NCBI GenBank assembly: GCA_000697055.1
Contig: JNDT01002321.1
Location: 40,761-104,760 of the forward strand
Length of the DNA: 64,000 nucleotides
DNA from: Saksenaea vasiformis B4078
Taxonomy: Eukaryota; Mucoromycota; Mucoromycetes; Mucorales; Saksenaeaceae
Reading direction: 5' to 3'
The notes beneath the pieces were generated by a model that saw only the letters and a program-made list of their open reading frames with translations, was not told the DNA's origin and did not search any database. The position numbers and the translations under genes were made by a program. Shown one piece after another: positions 35,178 through 47,660 of the stretch (its first letter is position 1; every line of letters starts with the position of its first letter).

Positions 35178-36692
35178 ATGGGCATATGCATTTCGTCGGA
35201 AGAACGAGCCGAAAAAAATCACAGTCAGTCGATTGACCGTATGATTGAGGAAGATGGCCGAAAACTTAGACGAGAATGCAAGATCCTACTTTTAGGTCAG
35301 CCAAAAGACGTCGATCATCGTGTTTCAATCCTATTGACTGATTTGAACAGGAAGTGGTGAATCAGGAAAATCCACTATTGTCAAGCAAATGAAAATTATT
35401 CATCAGAATGGATACACCACCGAAGAACTGTATACGTGGCGAGCAACCGTATACAAAAACTTGATGGAATCAGCACAGGCGCTGGTCGCGGCTATTCACA
35501 AGTTCGATTACGAGTTCGAAGATGAAAGGAATAATGTAAGATTTTTTTTTTATCTCTCCTTGACACAACTCAACCCCTTCCAGTATTATGCACAGCACAT
35601 TGCGGATTATCACCTAGGAGATACCACCAACCCCATATTGGATCCTGAGATTGCAGATGCTGTCACTAGTGTCTGGCAAGATGGCGTTATTAGCAGACTT
35701 TTGGATAAAGAAGGCAGTGAATTCTACTTAATGGACTCTGCGCCATAGTGAGTGATTCTATTGTTCTTATTGTTCACTAGCTAATCGTTTTCTTAAAAAT
35801 AGCTTTTTTGAACAGGTCAAACGAATAGCACAACCTGATTATATCCCTAATGTTCAGGATGTACTGCGCGCCCGATCTAAAACGACGGGAATTATGGAAA
35901 CAAGATTCACTATTGATCAATTAAACATCCAGTATGGCATCACTTTGAGGAAAAAAAAAAAGCAAGAAAACCTCACTAATACACGTTTTATATAGTATGT
36001 TCGATGTCGGTGGTCAACGTTCAGAACGAAAAAAGTGGATCCATTGTTTTGAGTCTGTGACATCTATTATTTTCTGTGTTTCTTTGAGTGAATATGATCA
36101 GGTGTTACTCGAAGAATCTCGGCAAGTAAGTAACAAACATCAGTCATATGTTCAGATATCTAATCTATAAAAAGAATCGCATGATGGAAAGTTTGGTTCT
36201 TTTCGAATCCGTCATTAATAGCCGTTGGTTCTTGCGGACGTCGATCATTCTGTTTCTTAATAAAGTCGACGTATTTAAAAGCAAGCTTGCGAAAATCCCG
36301 TTGGAACGCTATTTTCCTGACTATGGCGGTAAAGATGCATGATTATTATTAATATCACACGGGTTTATAACGCTTAAATAATTATTAGGTGGACAAGATC
36401 TAACCAAGGCAGCCAAATACATCTTGTGGAGATTCAGTCAAACGAATAGGGCCAAACTTAACATCTATCCTCAGTAAGCTACATGCGTCTTATTTCTTTT
36501 TTCCCTTTTTTTCTTATTCCTTTAAATAGTCTGACACAGGCAACAGACACTCCAAATGTGAGGGCAAATTTATGCGAAAGGAAACCTCTCGGATCTAACC
36601 TTTTTCATCTTCTTCTTTAGATCCGTCTAGTCTTTGCGGCTATCAAAGAAACCATTTTACAAAATGCATTGAAGGATTCAGGCATTTTGTAG
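35178..36692 (+). CDS. Heterotrimeric G-protein alpha subunit
   Basis: GTP-binding switch coupling membrane receptors to effectors. It starts MGICIS, giving an N-myristoylation Gly2 and a palmitoylatable Cys4. The motifs are complete and in order: P-loop [18 protein letters not shown] (formed by splicing at about 35294/35350), a helical domain with SARTRAG-like [11 protein letters not shown] carrying the switch-I Arg, switch [22 protein letters not shown], NKxD as [12 protein letters not shown], and [20 protein letters not shown] near the end. The C-terminus is KDSGIL, so the pertussis-toxin Cys at position -4 is Ser. About eight exons. It is a generic fungal Gpa-type subunit; I cannot assign it to a subgroup from sequence alone. 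Confidence 0.96.
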
Positions 36693-37160
36693 TTAGCACC
36701 AAATGTTCATTTTCATCACAAATTCCCCCACTTATAAACGACATAGAAAAATCTTAGTGCCTCCCAAATGAAAGACCCTTCTTGGATAAAACATAGATTA
36801 TTGCATCGAGCCTAATTTCGTGGAAGGAAACCCCGATGAATGATCGGCATAAATAGCATCTGCTCACGTGTAGGGAGCTTCTTTTCTCGTATCCCAAATG
36901 ACTCGTTGAAGTTAAACTTTCTCTTGTCAGGCCCGAAACAAATTAATTACAGGTAAACAAGAAAGATTCATGCAACTTTCTTTTCGTGAACCTATTTGCC
37001 GCATCGATAACAGTTGCTCCTCAAACGTCATGTATCCATCGTTTTTTTCCTTCTCATTCGAAGCTGCACAAAAAAAAAAGGTTCACAATGACTTTTTTAT
37101 TGGTCCTCCTTTTTTTGATTTTTTGATTTTTTTTGGTTTCCTCAGTCGTAGAGACTACGT

Positions 37161-37742
37161 TTAGGCGGTAGCAGCAACTTGCTTCTTGGCCTGTGTGCCT
37201 AAGAGAGAAGAAGAAAGAAAGAAAGAAAGAAAGATCGTAAGACAAAATCATTCTGTGGGGGATGAGGCTTTATGCTTACCCTCACGGAAACCGTTCTTGA
37301 AACGGCGGTGGACATCCTTCAAGTAGCGCATGCGACCAGTACCGGTAGTCTTTCTACGCTTGCCCTTTTCGGACCAGTTGACTAACATAAATCACATGAG
37401 CATGTGTTCTTATATGTCTTAGTGCTGGCTAATGTCGAAACTTACAGGAGCGGATCTTGGCAGCGGGGTAACCGCACTGAGCACAAGTCTTCTTTTGCTT
37501 GTGGAAAGAACGGTTGCCACAGCGACGGCAAAGTGTGTGCGACTTGGTGTGGCGTTTACCAAACGAAGAGGTACCCTTGGTCTAATGAAAATGACATGAG
37601 TTACCATGTTGCATGTATTTCTCCAAAGATGTGATGTTGGTATGTTCGGTCGTCATTTTTCATCGCTCTGTCGTTTCATCCGATCCATCCGTCCATCCAA
37701 AGCATAAAATATCACTAGAGACAAATAGGTCATACGTACCAT
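37161..37742 (-). CDS. 60S ribosomal protein L37 (eL37)
   Basis: Small zinc-binding protein of the large ribosomal subunit. Four exons: 37740-37742 (only the ATG), 37446-37581, 37280-37381 and 37161-37198; they give 92 residues, normal for the family. The sequence reads [79 protein letters not shown] and [11 protein letters not shown]. The CxxC pairs CRRC and CAQC form the zinc site. The last intron (37199-37279) contains a (GAAA)n run at about 37209-37232. An ATG-only first exon is a common layout for ribosomal protein genes. Confidence 0.96.
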
Positions 37743-38692
37743 GTTGGATTACCGTGAAGGAAGGAGCCTTCTTTGGCTTAACGTAATGCTTGACCTAACG
37801 AGATGGCGGCGATTGAAATTTTGCCGGTTGCCTCGCACAACCCAATCAAAAAAAGAAAGGCCAGCCTGCGTGTAAAAAATCCCAGCGTCTCATCTTGCTA
37901 TCTTAATTCGGATCATGAGAAGATAATAAATAGCTGATATAGTCTGACAATGGAAAACCCCATCGATGACGATGTCTTCTTCCATAAATCAAGCAACTCA
38001 AAAGCGTGCAGCTATCACATAATTGACACGGTTGCAGCAGCATATGCGCGCTTGGATCAGCATGTTATCATACATGTTGCCGTTTTTAGATAGACAAAGC
38101 TTATGCTATAACTAAACGCACAAAGCGTTTGTTCCAATCGAAAGGTGGTTGCATCCACTAAAAAGAAAAAACTCCTCTTTTTTTCTTTCTTTCTTTCTAG
38201 TTGAAATAGCATACGAGTTATTGTTGGTTAATAATGCATTTAGGCCATTTCTTTTTGTTACGGATATTGAAGCTGCTCTTTGGGAGAATTCTTTAGTTGC
38301 CAAGAAAGCAGGACTCACGCTACATTTATTTCCAGGGGAGACGGGCAGTTAACAATGTGTTCTGCCTGGATATGCGGTTTAATTTCCACTTTTTGCTGTT
38401 TTCTTCCCCTAGTTCTTGGCGTTACTGCTTCGTCTTTTGATCGTTTAATCCATTGGACGCCAAAAGGAAAAAGAAAATAGATATGTTCTTCTGTTTATGC
38501 AACTTGCGCTGGACTTGCATGATAAAATGATACATGTAGTTTCAGGCGCATATGCTTAATAAACAACAGGTCATCACCTGTACCCATCCTAGGAAACAAT
38601 TGTCGTCGATTGCTATAGAGAATTACAAGAAACGACACCTTCTTTTCCCTTTCTCTTTTCCCTACTTCCATCCTATCTTACTTCTCTCTGAG
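37743..38692. other. Intergenic region between RPL37 and the transporter gene
   Basis: Holds the presumed RPL37 promoter and a (TTTC)n run near 38178-38200. A 48-codon plus-strand ORF starts at 37950 (MENPIDDDVFFHKSSNSKAC) and is not recognised. Frames around 38149-38352 are short. Nothing here is a confident gene. Confidence 0.45.
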
Positions 38693-40356
38693 ATGATCTT
38701 GTTCTGGCCAAAATTACTTACCATAGCCCATGAAATCACTGCTAGCGTCCATCCGTTTCTCTGCCTCTATTTCTTTCAACATCTTCAGCTACCTATTCAC
38801 AAAGTAGCCATACTTATAAGCATCGTGTTTCTAACTCGTCTTGGAGCTACTATTTTTTGGTTTCATTTTCTGGACAGCCGACCCACGCTGCATGGCATGT
38901 TCACAGCATTGCTCACGGCAATCGGATCAGCAGCCGTCATTCTGATGCTGTCCATTCCGCCCATCACCATGTCATGGCCACTTATGTTCTGCGCCACTGT
39001 GGTTCAAGCACTTTTTTACCAACCACTGGTAGCTGTAATTGACAGTGCTATCTTAAAAATGCTGGGCGAACACAAGATACTCTATGGTGAGGGCCTGAAC
39101 AATAAACATTGTCCAATGTTGTTTATTCTTTTGCGAAATCCTCAGTTATTTTACTTGTTTAGATTCACAACGGCAGTGGGGCAAGATAGCTGCTATCTGT
39201 ATGGCTATTGTTCTGGGGATCTGTCTTAGAAATGACCATGATTTCGACACGTTGCTTGTCACTACATTGATTGGATCCGCGCTACTCTTCTTACTTTCTC
39301 TGTCAACAACGGTTGAGCCGGTGATTGAACAAGAACAAGAAGACCTTCCGCTATTAAAGAATGCGCCTTTTACGGAAGATCTGCAAAACTACAGACCTTA
39401 TCGTTTATTTGGTGAACATCTCTCACACATCTCAGAAGAAGACGACACAGCAAGCGCCTTCTCAGACACGCGTACAAAAGCATGTAGCCGCATCCAGACA
39501 TCACATATTAGCGATCTATTTGACGACGTTCTACAAGAGATGCCATCTCTGACGCTGGCACAACTACCGTCACCACCCGTGGAGGCATCCACAGTTGCCA
39601 TCATCATAATGAAACCAGTAGCACTTCGGAGCAGAAACGAAGAAGAAGAATACAATGTACGGCAAACTTATTTGCTTCTTTTACATGCGTTTCTTCTCGG
39701 TACAGTAAATTCTATGATGAATTCACTTGTCTTCATATTTTTCGCCGACGGCATCCAGATGCCAATGCCAATCGTTGGTGTCGCAGCAGCTACCAGTCTT
39801 CTTGCTGCCATGATAGCGGACAAAATAGCTTACAAGGTACAAACCCTCCCCCCTTCATGCCCACGTTGTAAGAAGTAAACGCCTCTCATCTCATTTTCTT
39901 TAGGTTGCTCTTCAAGTCAAGTTAACCTTGTTGCTTGGTGTAGCTCATGTATCTGTGGCATTGTGTGCATTCACTTATTCCTATCTATCATCAGTATCCT
40001 GGCTTTCTTGGTTAATAGCGGTACTACTGCAAGGACTGCAAAGTAAAAAGAAAATAAGGAAAGATCCTTGTTAGCCTGGGAATACTCAATCCAAACTAGG
40101 TGTTGCATTCCGTCTCATGTGGTTAAAAGCTGTGAACGAAACTGACTCGGTAATGCTGACAGTTCGGCAGCGGCTGATACTTCGAGGCAAAATATCAGCT
40201 TTGTACAGCAGTCTCGGACCAGCTGTAGGCGTGCTCATTACTGGTTATCTGGTTGATGCATCTGAGCTGCTACCTGGCTTTTTCACAATTTACCGTTTGT
40301 GTATAATCCTGATGACGATCAATGCGTTTATATCACGGGGTTGGATAACTTCATGA
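38693..40356 (+). CDS. MFS_1-like (MFSD6-type) membrane transporter
   Basis: Polytopic membrane protein of the major facilitator superfamily; the substrate is unknown. Exon 1 (38693-39089) encodes several hydrophobic helices (PFLCLYFFQHLQLPIHKVAI, GATIFWFHFLDSRPTLHGMF, WPLMFCATVVQALFYQPLVA). Splicing to 39164 gives DSQRQWGKIAAICMAIVLGI; a QRxWG motif at this place is typical of the MFS_1-like branch. A hydrophilic, acidic central loop (about 39310-39660) follows, then TYLLLLHAFLLGTVNSMMNS and VGVAAATSLLAAMIADKIAY. Two more introns (from 39837 and 40042) lead to RLILRGKISALYSSLGPAVG and LLPGFFTIYRLCIILMTINA. The start is the ATG before FWPKLL; an in-frame ATG at 38552 is possible but lacks family support. 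Confidence 0.8.
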
Positions 40357-42491
40357 AGCTCTCCCTGTTACACATTTAATGTATTTCTTTAGACACATAT
40401 GATGCTTGCTTTTGTAATACTGCTGTTAGTCTGTACGCTATCCTTTGCAAAAAAAAAAAATTGTTTATAAGACTTCAGAATTAGCCAAATACGTTTACTT
40501 TTGTTTCTCACATTGTGTGAAAACTCAAACTTGTTGGATTTTAGCAACGACTGTTTGCTACGCTGTCCACAAACCAAGTAGCAGGTGCTATAAAGTACTT
40601 GGTATTCGCATTGTTAGTATTTAGTTGCGGCGCCTACATAGAGCCGAACGATCGTCACAAGGCAAGTTTATTGACACTGCGGTGTATGCGCTAGTCATCT
40701 TCCACTAAAGAATTTCTAGATAGGAACCATGGATCTTTTGCTTGTATCTCCTGCATTTGTTTCTCGGTGCTGCACCATTGAAACAGGTGATTCACAATTG
40801 AGCCGCTTTTTCCCTCACCTTACCACGGATAAAAGATGCAAGGTAATTCTATTTAGAAAATACCTTGTGATTTGGTCTGGTCCTTGTTATACTGGAGATA
40901 CAGACAGAGATCAGCGTGATCTTTAGGAAAGATCAAGAATCTGTCCTTGTGACAGAGAGGGTTGCGTCATGATCCATGGATGTAGTTGTCTCAAGTCAAA
41001 GCATATATGTATATATAACTAGTGTGTTATGCACCTATTTTTATTATTATTGTTATTATTTATAGCCTGATGTTTAACGCTGTAATGCTATGTTTATGCA
41101 AGATTGAAAGCGTGTGAAGCCACAAGAAATCGAGGCCGCAAAAGGATTACGTGTTATTTTACTATCAACTCACTGGAGCCTACGTGTTTGTGTGCCACTC
41201 ATACAGATTGTAACGCAATAGCCCAATTATCACCACCATGGGATGTTCCCGCAAACCTTTGGATATGCATAACCACACATTTCTTCTGGGCCCTACGTTC
41301 CACCCAATGCAGCAGCATTTTGACATGCGGACCCTGAACAACGATTGACACTTTTTACCATGAGCACCCCATCAATACCTGTGTTGTTTTCTCATCTTGG
41401 TACAAATCCGTAATTAGCGTATTTGGCGTACATGCATCTCTGGCCAGCAACTTTAGATGCCATTGTCTCTATATTTCTTTTTTTCTTTTTGTTCTGCACG
41501 GACCTTTGGTTCTCAGTTTTCGTTGTCATCTTTCCAAGCGCGCTAGTGCAAGTGCTAGATCCGTTAATACATCTATTGCGCACTGACCATCTAGAACATG
41601 AAACGTTGATTTCTAAACATCCCCGTACCGCCATTTTGGACTCATTATAACTAGCGGCTGTGTATCAAGTATTCGTTTGCCTCGCGGGCTCCAGCTACTT
41701 TTTGAGTATTGTCGATTTCACTCATTAAACTCATCTTTCCTGCTCTTATGTACAAGGCAACAGTATAAACATAAATAGACATATCTATCATCGATAAATT
41801 TTGAAGAAGCCCCTGGTTTAAAACGCATAGTTACATAATTGACAAACTGTAACGAGAAGGTGCAATTACCGGAACCGAATTCCATCATGAAATCATTCTT
41901 GTCAATGTCAGGGATCTGGCCTCGATGATATTTAATCCTTTCGCTCCAGTTTTTAATCAATATCTACATGCATCCAGAATCACAGCAAACATATCCTATC
42001 CTAGACGCTCCTACAACAAGGATCCGGATCAATTTTGCAGGCTTAAACATTACACAAGTTGTTCTTGAGACGAAGTTGTAACTTTATTCTCATGGTCGTT
42101 TCTTAATGCAGTAGCCTTGAGACTCCAGTGGAGACTATTTTATCCGTATCGATGCTATTGCTGCGCTACCGGCTGATATCCGTCTTCAGGTGAGCATGCT
42201 CTGTCAATGGATACTAAGCGAAACAGAGAACCCTCTCATAAAGCGAGAACTGAAAAGACTGTAAAATAATTAATTCCTTCTGCCTAACAAGTTATTCAAG
42301 TCGCACGTCCCTGTGCTTTACTTACAGAACTTCGTGTTGTCTCACATCCGGCCCGTGTGCCGCAGCGTGGCTAAGTGCACCGCAGTGATTCTAAAAGGAT
42401 TGGTCATCAACATTTCTCCTATAACGGTGTTTGAATTTGCACCTATAAAAGGGCCGCAAAGACGACCAAACGTTGGGGATACAGGTCCACC
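40357..42491. other. Region with unrecognised fragments between the transporter and the hydrolase genes
   Basis: Short frames include a hydrophobic plus-strand piece at 40560-40690 (AIKYLVFALLVFSCGAY), another at 41423-41650 (SIFLFFFLFCTDLWFSVFVV) and a minus-strand piece at 41960-41718 (YHRGQIPDIDKNDFMMEFGS). I could not join them into a gene. A (TTA)n-like AT run occurs at about 41038-41062. They may be exons of an unknown membrane protein or noise. Confidence 0.35.
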
Positions 42492-43647
42492 ATGACAAAA
42501 CACCCTGCTTTCCCGTTAAACCCAGCGCTTATTCCTCTGGTAAAGGAATTCACTGGAAAAGATACCGTTGAAGAGGCATGCCAACCGGCCAACGTCTCCG
42601 CTTTCTTCGACGCACAGACAGCTTTAATTCCTGTACCTGAGGTTCTCGTGGAAAAAAAGCAAATCGTGGGCGGGCCACATCAAACAAAGGTGAATCTTAC
42701 GATCGTACGACCAATCGGATCAGAAAACACCGTACTGCCTGCCGTCCTCTTCATGTAAAACGTTTGCAAATAATAACGCTTTGGATAAACGCTAACGGAC
42801 AATAATAATTCAGGCATGGCGGTGGATGGGTCGTCGGTAGTTTCAATACACATGGTATTCTCGTCCGCCAGGTAACAATGACAAACGCGTGTAACGAAAG
42901 AGAAAGGCCAATCCATACCACTTTGTACATAGCTTGCTATCGACTTGCCAGCAGTCATGGTTTTCGTCGACTTTTCGTCGAGTCCCTATGTCAAGTATCC
43001 TGTAGCTTTGGAAGAATGCTATGCTGCTCTTTGCTGGACCGTCGAGAATGCGGCCGCTTTGCGCATTGACCCGACTAAGATCGCCGCTGCAGGTGATTCC
43101 GCCGGCGGAAATCTCACAGCCGCATTAACATGTAAGTTCATGTCGCCTCATGGGTCGACTATGCCATTGGTTTTCCGTTCGCTCACCAACGGTGGTAGTG
43201 CTTTGCAAGGAACGCCAAAATTCCGCTCTTCGCTTCCAGGTGTTGTACTACCCAATTCTCGACAGCGACTTCGAAACACCGTCATACGAACAGTTTAAGG
43301 ATGATATTATCCTGCCAAGAGATATGATGCGCTATGTCTGGGATGCGTATACCTCACCCGACCAGCGACATCTACCGACTGTGGCGCCACTGCGTGCCAG
43401 TGCCGATCAACTGGAAGGACTGCCACCAGCGCTGATAGTGACGGCGCAAACGGATGTTCTGCAGAGCGAAGGCGAAGCCTATGGCACCAAGTTGCGCAAG
43501 GCGGGTGTTGACACAGTGCAAACACGCTATCTGAATGTGAGACATGGATTTTTGACGTTACCAGAACTTGGGACACAAGCAAAAGCAGCGATCGCCCAGA
43601 CAGTATTCCATTTACGCAATGCCTGGAAATTAAACACGAGACTGTAG
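42492..43647 (+). CDS. HSL-type alpha/beta hydrolase (esterase/lipase), copy 1
   Basis: Serine esterase of the hormone-sensitive-lipase family, probably cytosolic. The oxyanion-hole motif HGGGWVVGSF is created by splicing at 42755 to about 42814. The nucleophile is in IAAAGDSAGGNLTAAL, the acid in LIVTAQTDVLQSEGEAY and the catalytic His in NVRHGFLTLPE. Further family features are FVDFSSSPYVKYPVALEECY and YVWDAYTSP. Four exons, about 320 residues. The N-terminus starts MTKHPAFPLNPALIPLVKEF and no signal peptide is seen. It is closely related in layout, intron places and motifs to the gene at 45023, so the two probably arose by tandem duplication. Confidence 0.9.
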
Positions 43648-43992
43648 AGAAAACAATAAACAGAACTTGTGCAGTTGCGGGTAATTTCCTGAAGCGCTGG
43701 AAGATGCAGACAATCATAATCATTTGGGAAACCAATCATATATCAAAAAAAGAATACGATAGCCTCCAATGAATGAGAACAGATAAAATACGCTGTCTCA
43801 GTACGTACAACAACGAAAAACCGGTATTCTGTGTGAAACAATGAAAATCATTTTTGTGATAAATAAGTCCTTTTCCTTTACTGATCGCTCACCCGACGCT
43901 CTCTTTCTTTTTCCTCTTCATCCTCTTCTTTTACATTTCTTTCTATGCTCCGTCGATACAACCTTCATATATTTTGATACTGCCTACAGTAA

Positions 43993-44670
43993 TGTCAGTG
44001 CCACCTACAGCCACTCATGACACGGGTTTGAGGTTTACGTGGGCGACATACGAGATCGGCCGTGCGGAAGTAGGAAGAGCTGATGATGGAGAAGTTGGAA
44101 CGAAGGAGACGTAGAAGTCGAAGCCCAAATGCCTAAGACACTCCGTGACATATTGGTGATGCTGATTCGATCATTTCCGGACAAAGTCAAGTCTTTGAAG
44201 ACATTCGGATATGTGATGATGGGTAAGTACGAGCTGCTATTTGCAAAGCGCGTTTATTGATAATCATACTTTAGCGCAAGCAGTATCACTTGCAGTAATG
44301 GACCATCCAGGTGGCAATGTGTGCCGAATAGAAAGGAGTCCCAGGTACCTGTTTCCAGAGGGTGCAGGCGTTTTTTTGCAGCTCGCGGGCTCCCTGTCCT
44401 GTTTTTATTCCTGCAAACCAAGCGCATGATGACGGAGCTAATTGCAGTGCTCGATACCTGCTCTGCTCCGAAGTCCAGACTTGGACAATCCATGCCTATT
44501 GTGCCGACTTCAATAAGACCACCGTCACCTTCATTGGGAACCTCATTGGCCTCGAGCTCATCCTCAACCACAGCGTCATCATCCATCGCGTCAGACTCGG
44601 CGCGGCCGCTATCGGATTGCTTGTTTCCCAGAAACTCAAGGCTATCATCGCGGAAGCCATCCCATTGAAT
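43993..44670 (+). pseudogene. Unrecognised small gene or relic between the two hydrolases
   Basis: A frame from the ATG at 43993 reads MSVPPTATHDTGLRFTWATY and EIGRAEVGRADDGEVG, then hits a stop at 44113. One base further, a second frame continues as DVEVEAQMPKTLRDILVMLI and RSFPDKVKSLKTFGYVMM up to a GT donor at 44222. Together these look like one short protein with a one-base shift. After the possible intron, two overlapping frames (one plus Ser-rich, one minus acidic) are both open at 44321-44706 and cannot be told apart. No family is recognised. Confidence 0.3.
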
Positions 44671-45022
44671 TTTATTAGCTGTTTTGTTACTTGCAGTTAT
44701 TCTCACTTCTCTCTGTGCTGTTTATGGAGTCGGGCAGCAAAGAACCTCAATGCTAGCTCCGCAATCTATTCATAAAGGATCTGAACCTTCACTCCAAACC
44801 ACATAAATACTACTGGATTCAAAACAAATGTTGAAGGCATAAACTTATAGCAAGCGTGTTGAGAGCACCAGTTGTGTAACGTACCTCCAAGTTTCATAGG
44901 AAACCTCAACGCAAATAATCCAAACTCAAAATTTCAGAAAACACGTAAAAGGGCGATATTGCATGGTCATCTGCTTCTCTTTTTTCCTACATTTTTCGTC
45001 TTCATTTTTTGTTGTTGTTACC

Positions 45023-46194
45023 ATGACCTTGGATCCTTCTCCTCTTCATCCTGTATACGCTGCGGCATGCGAACAGGCCAAGCAACTTGGTCCACTTGAT
45101 AGAGAGCTTTTACCCATCGTCCGCCACATGTATGATGGAGAACCGGATCCAAAGACGTTACCCAAAGCAGTATGGCAAGAGAAACAAATTGTGTTTGAAG
45201 ATACGCGTGTCAATACTGTCATTATCAGACCACTCGATACAGAGGATGAGATTCTTCCGGCTGTTATATTTATGTGAGTATGGGCTTGTTTCAATTGATC
45301 TCATAATTGACTGTTTGGGCAAGGCATGGCGGTGGATGGACATTCGATGGCAAATATACACACAGACGCCTGGCAACCGAAGTAAGCGTGCTTTTCTTTT
45401 CTTTTCTAAAAAAATGAGCGAATTCCGGTTCAGTAACAGATCGTTGACAGATCGCTGTTCGTTCACATGCTGCAATTGTTCATATCCTTTACAGTCTCAG
45501 TCCAGAAGTTCAGTTTCCTATGGCCATTGAAGAATGTTACTCGGTCGTACGTTGGATCAAAGAACATGGTCAAGATATCCACGTAGATCCGGATCGGATT
45601 GCTGTTGCAGGAGATTCTGCTGGAGGCAACATGGCCACAGGCCTTACAAGTACGTTGTCACCCTTTTTTCTTTTTTTTTTTTTGGCGAACAAAGCGACTG
45701 AGATGCTTCCTTGTATAGTGATGGCTAAGGAACGGGGTCTTAGCGATATGATCAAGGCGCAGGTCATGTTGTACCCACCAACTGCACCTGACATCATATC
45801 CCATCCATCTCATAAGGAATATGGTAATGGCGATTACTACATATCTGACAGGGACATACAATTCTTTGCGGATGCATACTGTTTGATATCACCCATCGAA
45901 CTAAATAACAAACTGGCAACGCCTCTATTGGCCACCTTGGAGGAACTCACGGATCTGCCACCTGCTCTATTAATCACGGCCGAATGCGACCCATTGAGGG
46001 ATGAAGGGGAAATTTATGGGCGGAAACTGACGCAAGCTGGCGTGGACAGTGTCACACTGCGGGTTCTTGGTACGATCCACGGGTTCATGCATATTCCGGG
46101 AACGGAGCAAGTGCCGCAGTACAACCGAACGCTGACGGTAATTGTCGGATTCCTTTCAGATATATTCAACCGCTCTCGCACAAACAAAATCTAG
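45023..46194 (+). CDS. HSL-type alpha/beta hydrolase (esterase/lipase), copy 2
   Basis: Paralogue of the hydrolase at 42492. It starts MTLDPSPLHPVYAAACEQAK. The splice near 45273/45324 builds the oxyanion motif FMHGGGWTFDGKYTH. The next exon starts after CGTTGACAG (about 45448) and reads AVRSHAAIVHILYSLSPEVQ, then FPMAIEECYSVVRWIKEHGQ. The nucleophile is in IAVAGDSAGGNMATGL, the acid in LLITAECDPLRDEGEIYGRK and the His in GTIHGFMHIPG. It ends IFNRSRTNKI. The length is about 320 residues and intron positions parallel copy 1. Sequence divergence between the copies is marked, so the duplication is not recent. The substrate is unknown. Confidence 0.9.
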
Positions 46195-46375
46195 AAGATG
46201 ATTGTGGGAACGAGAAAAAAAATAATTACATCATTCAAATAAACGAAAACGCATACTCCTACTATCCCTGCATGAGCCATTTGAAAGGAGAGAGTTTTAA
46301 AATCCATAGATGACATTTATATAGTATTAACATAGTGACAAAATAAAAAGAAACTAGAGAAGGAGGGAAGAAAAA

Positions 46376-47660
46376 TTACGCCCATTTGCCGATAAGCGAC
46401 ATTAAGCCTGCACCAATGTACATGGATACGAAACAGGTAATTTTACGCGACAAGTTGCTTCCATGGAAATGAGGATTGTGGCTCATCTCCATACTCATGA
46501 GCGAAACGTAGGCGTTGTATAGCAGAATGCCTGCAGACAATGAGTCGAGGACGGCTTGAGACAGTACCGAGGAATAGGAATTAGGATTGAAGGATGAATG
46601 GATACCAATGCCAATGGCCACGCCCAAGGGCGTTGTGACGATGTAGAAAAGACCCATGATGAAAGGCTTGGTAAAGCTTTTATAGTTTAGCTCATTGATT
46701 CGTGTACCAAGAGCAATGCCTTCGAAAAACTATGACACATAAATGTTGGTTACACATTTCGTCAACAGACAGGGGCTTACCTGATGAAATACGAGAGCAA
46801 TTAGTAATGTCTTGAACTCGTCATTATCTGTTACTGCCAGCGTAATTCCAATGATAACCGAGTGCATCATGATACCAAGCTCAAGAATAAAGGTCCCGAT
46901 GTGTTTGAAGGCTGCTTCTTCTTCTTCTAAGAAACCTGCAGAGTGGACATGGCCAACATAGGTTTGCCCGTTTGATTGACTCTCCAAGCCAGCTTTTGAA
47001 GGCTCTGCTGCTGAATCCCCATTCCCTTGCTTGGCTTTCTGAATTGCTTGCAATCGAGAGAACGCGACGATCTCCAGAATTTGAAGAGCAAAGGAGGCAA
47101 GCATGCAAAACACACCGGCAAATGCACCATAAGAGAGCCAGCCAGAGGTCAAGCACGGGCTTGAGAAATTTTCCATTGCATCTGGTAGCATGTGAACGAA
47201 TGCCGTTGCTAAAATGACACCAGTGCCAACTACAACACAACCTTATTATTACTTTCGATCGGACAATTGAGCGTAGACTTACAAAATTTGCCAACCGTAA
47301 GAATCCATTCTCGGACACCACCACGATCGTACGGGCTGATATGATGCAAGATCATGGGAGAAAACACGCCTGAAGAGATATATGTCACACGGTGAGAAGC
47401 AATAAAAACGAAAAAAAGAAAACCATACCCAGCGCACTAGTGACCAAAATGATAAATAAAGAGCCAATACGCATTGGCATATTGTAATCTTCAATGGGCT
47501 TGCTTGCACATTCCTCTGCATTTGACTGTGGTGCGTCTACAAGGAAGTCAAAAAACTCGTTTATGCAAATGTGCGTATTTGCTTAAGTAGTAGTACCTTG
47601 GCCTACAGCCAATGTAGCTAGAAGAGCCAAAAATAATAATCGACACCAGGAAGAATACAT
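46376..47660 (-). CDS. ZIP-family zinc transporter (ZRT-like)
   Basis: Imports Zn2+ or related metals across the plasma membrane. An N-terminal signal-like segment (MYSSWCRLLFLALLATLAVG) is followed by MRIGSLFIILVTSALG, VFSPMILHH and GTGVILATAFVHMLPDAMEN, with the conserved HxxP region. A His/Glu-bearing cytosolic loop is short (GHVHSAGFLEEEEAAF). The transport core is HSVIIGITLAVTDNDEFKTL and LIALVFHQFFEGIALGTRIN, with metal-binding His residues in HSVIIG and HQFFEG. Late helices are VTTPLGVAIGIGI and FVSMYIGAGLMSLIGKWA. Several introns splice in frame. A candidate zinc-responsive element lies about 140 bp upstream (see that entry). Family assignment is secure; the exact metal is inferred. 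Confidence 0.95.

Noticed and set aside
37209..37232. (GAAA)n run considered as an array or CRISPR-like repeat
   Set aside because: Simple microsatellite in an intron; no CRISPR array exists in this eukaryotic window.
44254..44706. Acidic 150-codon minus-strand ORF
   Set aside because: Competes with a Ser-rich plus-strand frame in the same place; neither has a recognisable domain, so no strand could be chosen.
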